Shown here: positions 11,290 to 14,797 of the stretch, one piece after another | Numbering within the stretch: position 1 is the first letter of the stretch | Layout of the letters: each line of letters starts with the position of its first letter | Assembly (NCBI GenBank): GCA_004366215.1 | Contig: SIRY01000116.1 | Coordinates: forward strand, 1-14,797 | Source: Actinomycetota bacterium | GTDB taxonomy: Bacteria > Actinomycetota > Acidimicrobiia > Acidimicrobiales > Acidimicrobiaceae | Direction of reading: 5' to 3' | DNA length: 14,797 nucleotides | Made by a program: the position numbers and the translations under genes | Notes under the pieces: generated by a model | The model's database searches: none | What the model saw: the letters and a program-made list of their open reading frames with translations, nothing else | What the model was told of the DNA's origin: nothing

Positions 11290-13595
11290 GCTCCCGCGGT
11301 CGCCTGGCGCTCGAGGCGCTCGAGGACGGACGCGACTGCCTGCTTGTCCGCGACGGGCTCGTCGCAGCGAGGATCGAGCGTGCAGAACGGACACCCCGCT
11401 CGACAGCCGCAGCGCGCGAGGATCCTGCGAGCGGCGCCAAGGAGCACGGGGAGCGCGCTCGCGACCGCGCTGAGCATGGTACCGCCGCCGATGGTATCGG
11501 GGGCGAAGAGGGAGAGCGTCGGTTCAGGCGAGCTCACCGTCACGCCGGTGATGTCCCCAGCCCCGATGGCGACGACCGGGAGAGCTTTGGTGAGCAGGTG
11601 CTCGGTGCCGTGGAGCGCTGGAACCTCGCTCGGGTCGACGAGGCGGCCGAAGCGGAGCTGGAGGACCTCGCCTTCAGTTCGGCTCGCAGGTGCCACGACC
11701 TTGCGCTGCGCGACGAGCGTGCTACCGGCAAACTCTTTGGTCGTCGTGACGTGCTCGATCAGCACAGCGTCGGCGAGCTCCAGCGCGAGCGAACCGTGAC
11801 GCCAGACGGCGCGCTGGCGCGTGGGGCTGATGGCGCGGTACCACCCTGCTTGGGTGTGGCGGCTGCGGTCGGGCTCGTGACGAGCCCGGGCGAGCCGCCG
11901 TTCGTGATCGACGCTCACGACGCGGAAGGACTGCCCCCCGTGGAGGAGGATGGCACCGCGGTACGCCTCTCGGAGCGCCTGCCTCTCGGGAACTCGCTCA
12001 GGATCCATCGGTGTCCGAGTCCCTTCGAAGTGAACCTCCCACGTGGGCTCGAGCTCGAGGAGTGGGCGCCAGCGATGAGGTCGCGTGCCCGGGCGGGCGA
12101 GTCCCGCGCTCGACGCGCTGAGGACGCCGGCGCCGATGAGCTCGTTCGCGACGCTGCGCGCGACGGGTCCCCAGCGGGCGAGCTCGTCGTGCAGGAGCGG
12201 CCGCTCGGATGCGGCGAGCTCGAGGCCGCGGCGCACGACCGAAGGTTGGTCGACGTTCGCGATCGCGAGCTCGGCGGGTCGGGTGAGCAGACCGTGGGGA
12301 TCAGCGAGGATCGCCCGTGCGGCGGGCTCGGCGCCGAGGACCACGACGCCGAGGGAGCGCTGTCCCGAGCGGCCAGCACGCCCAATCCGCTGCAGCAAGG
12401 ACGCGATCGACCCCGGGAAACCGTTGAGCACCACCGCGTCGACGGTGCCGATGTCGACTCCGAGCTCGAGCGCGCTCGTCGTCGAGATGGCGCGTAGCTG
12501 CCCGCCCCGCAAGGCAGCCTCGAGTGCCCGCCGCCGAGTGGGGCTGTAGCCAGCGCGGTAGGGCTCGACGCGTGTGGCACGATCGCTCGCGAGGCGAGCG
12601 AGCAGTTCAGCCTGCGATCGGCTGTTCGAGAAGGCGACGACCTGGTACCGGGCGCGTGCGAGGCGCCGGGTGACGAGCGCAGCCACCTGGAGTGGAGAGC
12701 GGTGTTCCCACCTCGTCGCATCGATGAGTGCAATCGTGCGGGGAGGTTGTGCAGAGCCGTCGACGTCGACGCAGGTGACGTCGTCATCGATCAGACGCGC
12801 GAAGTGCTCAGCGGGGTTCGCGACGGTGCCAGAGGCGCCGATGAAGCGCGGTGTCGAGCCGTAGGCAGTGGCGAGGCGCCGCAGGCGACGCAGGAGCCAC
12901 GCGACGGCACCGCCGAGGGCCCCAGTGTAGACGTGGGTTTCGTCGACGATCACGAAGGACAAGTTGGCAAGGAGTCGCCGCCAGCCTTCGTGCCAGCCGA
13001 GGTAGAGGTTCAAACCGTGAGGGTTCGTCACGACGAACCTCGACGACTCCTTGATCCGGCGGCGCTCTGACTCGGGGGTGTCGCCGTCGTAGACGCTCGG
13101 AGCCATGCCGATCCCGAGCTCAGCGTCGAGCGCGCGGAGGCGCTCAAGCTGGTCGTAGGCGAGCGCCTTCGTCGGAAACAACGCGAGGGCGGTGGCGCGC
13201 GGCTCTCGCTCGAGGTGGGCGAGGGTCGGCACGAGGAAGGCGAGCGACTTGCCGGACGCGGTCGGGGTTGCGAGCACGACGTGTCGACCTGCGGCCACCG
13301 CTCGTGCGACGGCGGCTTGGTGCGAGAACAGCCTGCCAGGTTTGGCTCTGAGCAGCGAACGGAGTCGAGGGGGGAGGTCGTTCGGGACGTCCTCGAAGCA
13401 GGGCTCGTGGCCCGGAAGCGTGAGGGTGGCGCTGAGCGGCGTCGGGTCGAGGTCGGCGAGGCCGAGGAGCGTAGCGAGCTCACCGTCGGTCTCGGGAGGC
13501 TGCGCCGACCGGTGCTGTCGCGCAGAGGCCGAGTGGCGGCGGAGGGAGGCGATGCGAGCAGCGAGGTCCGCGGCGCCGAGGTGAGGTTGAGTCAC
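11286..13595 (-). CDS. DUF1998-type superfamily II helicase (MrfA/Hrq1/SftH family)
   Basis: 769-residue DNA-dependent ATPase and probable 3'-5' helicase in DNA repair. Motifs in order: FSHQAAVARAV (90-100), Walker A TASGKS (112-117), FPTKALAYDQ (140-149), DETH (218-221), GASGT (253-257), STTSALELGVDIG (371-383), QRIGRAGRSGQ (402-412). The C-terminal part has GGGTMLS (703-709) and a zinc-type cysteine set CGCRAGCPFC (729-738; C729, C731, C735, C738, with C744 nearby), the hallmark of Bacillus MrfA, fungal Hrq1 and mycobacterial SftH. The start is taken at GTG 13595: the frame stays open to 13889, but that part lies opposite or within the SRPBCC gene's span and is R/S-rich. TACGCT lies nine bases before the GTG, a possible but imperfect leaderless -10. 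Third gene of a packed row after the amidase and SRPBCC genes. Confidence 0.94.
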   Translation of the reverse strand: MTQPHLGAADLAARIASLRRHSASARQHRSAQPPETDGELATLLGLADLDPTPLSATLTLPGHEPCFEDVPNDLPPRLRSLLRAKPGRLFSHQAAVARAVAAGRHVVLATPTASGKSLAFLVPTLAHLEREPRATALALFPTKALAYDQLERLRALDAELGIGMAPSVYDGDTPESERRRIKESSRFVVTNPHGLNLYLGWHEGWRRLLANLSFVIVDETHVYTGALGGAVAWLLRRLRRLATAYGSTPRFIGASGTVANPAEHFARLIDDDVTCVDVDGSAQPPRTIALIDATRWEHRSPLQVAALVTRRLARARYQVVAFSNSRSQAELLARLASDRATRVEPYRAGYSPTRRRALEAALRGGQLRAISTTSALELGVDIGTVDAVVLNGFPGSIASLLQRIGRAGRSGQRSLGVVVLGAEPAARAILADPHGLLTRPAELAIANVDQPSVVRRGLELAASERPLLHDELARWGPVARSVANELIGAGVLSASSAGLARPGTRPHRWRPLLELEPTWEVHFEGTRTPMDPERVPERQALREAYRGAILLHGGQSFRVVSVDHERRLARARHEPDRSRHTQAGWYRAISPTRQRAVWRHGSLALELADAVLIEHVTTTKEFAGSTLVAQRKVVAPASRTEGEVLQLRFGRLVDPSEVPALHGTEHLLTKALPVVAIGAGDITGVTVSSPEPTLSLFAPDTIGGGTMLSAVASALPVLLGAARRILARCGCRAGCPFCTLDPRCDEPVADKQAVASVLERLERQATAGA

Positions 13596-13602
13596 GGGGC
13601 GC

Positions 13603-14058
13603 CTAGCGTAGCGGCCCTCGCTCGAGGATGTGAGCCTCGAGCCGCGCGAGGTTGCGCCGCCACACGATGGCGAGGATCGGCTGGGCGAGTCGGCCGATGA
13701 GTTCGCCGAGCGGGCCACCAGGGAACGTGAGGGCCTCGCGCCAGCGAACGCGACAGCGATCAGGTCCCTCCGGCTCCACGCTGAGGCGACCCCAACCAGC
13801 GATACGGCCGACGTGACGTACGGTGATGTGGCTCCCCTCGCACCACTCCGTGACGACCATGTGGTCGGTGGTACGAAGCGGACCGACACGTGTCAGAGCC
13901 GTGAGCTCGACGCCGACCCCGCGGCGCGTCGCTGAGACGATGCTGACCTGTGCCGCGTCAGCCATCCACGACGAGTGGTCTTCGAGGTCGGCGAGGTACC
14001 GGAACGCGTGGGCTGCGGGCACAGGCAGTGCGCGGCTGATCTCGACGCTCGTGGCCAC
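13603..14058 (-). CDS. SRPBCC-fold (START/polyketide cyclase-like) protein
   Basis: 151 residues. The start VEISRALPVPAAHAFRYLAD (5-24) followed by EDHSSWMADA (26-35) is the typical SRPBCC beginning: a strand, then two short helices forming the lid of a hydrophobic pocket. Beta strands with alternating residues follow (VELTALTRVGPLRTTDHMVV, then CRVRWREALTF), and a long C-terminal helix (IGRLAQPILAIVWRRNLARLEAHIL). Such proteins bind or carry small hydrophobic molecules; no ligand can be named. The GTG start lies two bases after the stop of the amidase gene, and the stop lies seven bases before the helicase start, so all three are probably co-transcribed. Confidence 0.85.
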   Translation of the reverse strand: MATSVEISRALPVPAAHAFRYLADLEDHSSWMADAAQVSIVSATRRGVGVELTALTRVGPLRTTDHMVVTEWCEGSHITVRHVGRIAGWGRLSVEPEGPDRCRVRWREALTFPGGPLGELIGRLAQPILAIVWRRNLARLEAHILERGPLR

Positions 14059-14060
14059 GT

Positions 14061-14797
14061 CTAGGACAACCCCGCTTCGGCGCCGTCTCGTCCCGACCTG
14101 CCGGCAAGTGGCGCGAGGCAGCGCTCGAGGAGTGCGGTGAGCTCGAGGATGCAGCCCTCAGAGCCTGCAGGAGCTGCGAGGCAGAGGCCGACGGGTAGGT
14201 GGTCGATCCGGCCCATCGGGATGCTGACAGAGGTCCCCTGGGCGATGGCAGCGAGGCGGTAGCCGGCTGCCACGTCGGGGTCCCCGCGCAGGGTGTCGGT
14301 GAGCCACGCGACGTCCATCGTCGGCGCGAGGAGCGCGACGGCGCCGGTGGCCTCGAGAGCCGAGGTCATCGCGCTGCGTGCCTGGTCGAGGTTGCGCTCG
14401 CGAGCGCGCTGGTACAGCGGGTCAGAAAGGTCAGCCTCAAGAGCGGCGAGGAAGTGTTCCTGGCCGAAGAAGGCGAGCTCGACGTCGGCGAGCTCCTCGT
14501 TGGCAGCGACGACGTCAGCGAGAGTTCGCAACCCTGGAACGTCTCGGGTCGCGAGGTACCCCTCGAGTGCCCCGCGCAGCTCCGTGCGGAGGACGAGGAG
14601 TTCGTCGGCGCTCGAGGGTTCGAGCGAACCCTCGGGGACGTGCGGGAGGTGCCGGACCTCGATCCCTGCGTCGGCGAGGAGGGCGAGCGCCTCCCGAAAG
14701 CGGCGAAGCGTGCGGGGATGGAACGCCTCGAGCGCCTCGTCGGTGACGCAGAGGCGGACCTGTCCGTCGAGGGGGGCCGCCGGGATGCCAAGAGGTT
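14061..14797 (-). CDS. Amidase-signature enzyme, C-terminal part (5' end outside window)
   Basis: About 244 residues are visible; the frame remains open to the window edge, so an apparent start at 14531 is only an internal Met (GTG or ATG class) codon. After GIPAAPL comes a segment VRLCVTDEALEAFH and EALALLADAGIEV. The C-terminal core then reads FFGQEHFLAALEADLSDPLYQRARE, DQARSAM, VALLAPTMDVAWLTD, YRLAAIAQGTSVSIPMG and LPVGLCLAAPAGSEGCILEL. This order (FGQE, ARS, LLAPT, then the AxxxGxxxISxPMG and LPVGL elements) is that of amidase-signature (GatA-like) hydrolases. The catalytic Lys-cisSer-Ser triad would lie upstream, outside the window, so activity cannot be judged. Not obviously GatA itself: the ending is short. 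First gene of the amidase-SRPBCC-helicase row. Confidence 0.82.
   Translation of the reverse strand, partial: PLGIPAAPLDGQVRLCVTDEALEAFHPRTLRRFREALALLADAGIEVRHLPHVPEGSLEPSSADELLVLRTELRGALEGYLATRDVPGLRTLADVVAANEELADVELAFFGQEHFLAALEADLSDPLYQRARERNLDQARSAMTSALEATGAVALLAPTMDVAWLTDTLRGDPDVAAGYRLAAIAQGTSVSIPMGRIDHLPVGLCLAAPAGSEGCILELTALLERCLAPLAGRSGRDGAEAGLS

Noticed and set aside
11284..11300. Bidirectional terminator at the nth/helicase junction
   Set aside because: The CTAG palindrome is only the overlapping stop codons; there is no GC stem with a T-tract on either strand.
13596..13889. N-terminal extension of the helicase to 13889
   Set aside because: It lies opposite nothing but overlaps the same-strand SRPBCC gene in another frame, is R/S-rich, and the helicase family begins close to the GTG at 13595.
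14061..14531. Complete short gene starting at 14531
   Set aside because: The same frame continues open to the window edge with amidase-like sequence, so this is the tail of a longer gene.
1..14797. Mobile element, CRISPR array, tRNA or phage region
   Set aside because: No transposase, integrase, repeat-spacer pattern, tRNA-like fold or shift in composition was seen; gene content is ordinary chromosomal.

Overview
The window is high-GC DNA with very dense coding. It has fourteen genes (two cut by the window edges) and no gap longer than about 90 bases. Many starts are GTG, leucine CTC and glutamate GAG codons dominate, and a clear mycothiol synthase (MshD) is present, so the source is an actinobacterium (Actinomycetota). 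A deep-branching, acidimicrobial-type lineage is possible but is only a guess. I see no mobile element, CRISPR array, tRNA or rRNA; this looks like an ordinary chromosomal stretch.

Layout. (1) 1-644 (+): C-terminal part of an acyl-CoA dehydrogenase. (2) 648-2510 (-) and 2602-5037 (+): two divergent cyclic-di-GMP proteins. The first is PAS-GGDEF with a decayed EAL domain; the second is GAF-GGDEF-EAL with an EAL domain that looks intact. (3) 5048-6088 (+): trpD, ten bases after the GGDEF-EAL gene. (4) 5861-7471 (-): a DEDDh exonuclease/GIY-YIG/UVR fusion whose frame runs 228 bases antisense into trpD. (5) 7537-8593 (+): three overlapping small membrane-protein genes. (6) 10610-8594 (-): mshD followed by a class-V PLP enzyme. 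(7) 10642-11289 (+): nth, endonuclease III. (8) 14797-11286 (-): an amidase (partial), an SRPBCC protein and a DUF1998-type superfamily II helicase in one tightly packed row.

How they work together. Three DNA-repair proteins lie within about 8 kb but in separate transcription units: the exonuclease/GIY-YIG nuclease, endonuclease III and the MrfA/Hrq1/SftH-type helicase. The two GGDEF genes share a 91-base control region and probably act in the same second-messenger circuit. MshD makes mycothiol, the main actinobacterial thiol; its co-transcribed PLP enzyme has no assigned substrate.

The most striking feature is in the control signals. Five gene starts without a clear leader and ribosome-binding site have a TANNNT (-10-like) hexamer exactly 6 or 7 bases before the start codon, the signature of leaderless mRNAs. 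Two divergent gene pairs are separated by a near-symmetric CTAGRCTAG that can be read as a -10 element on both strands. At the other end, all four tail-to-tail gene pairs have their stop codons within 3 bases of each other or overlapping, so there is no room for ordinary terminators. I found no convincing new defence or mobile system.
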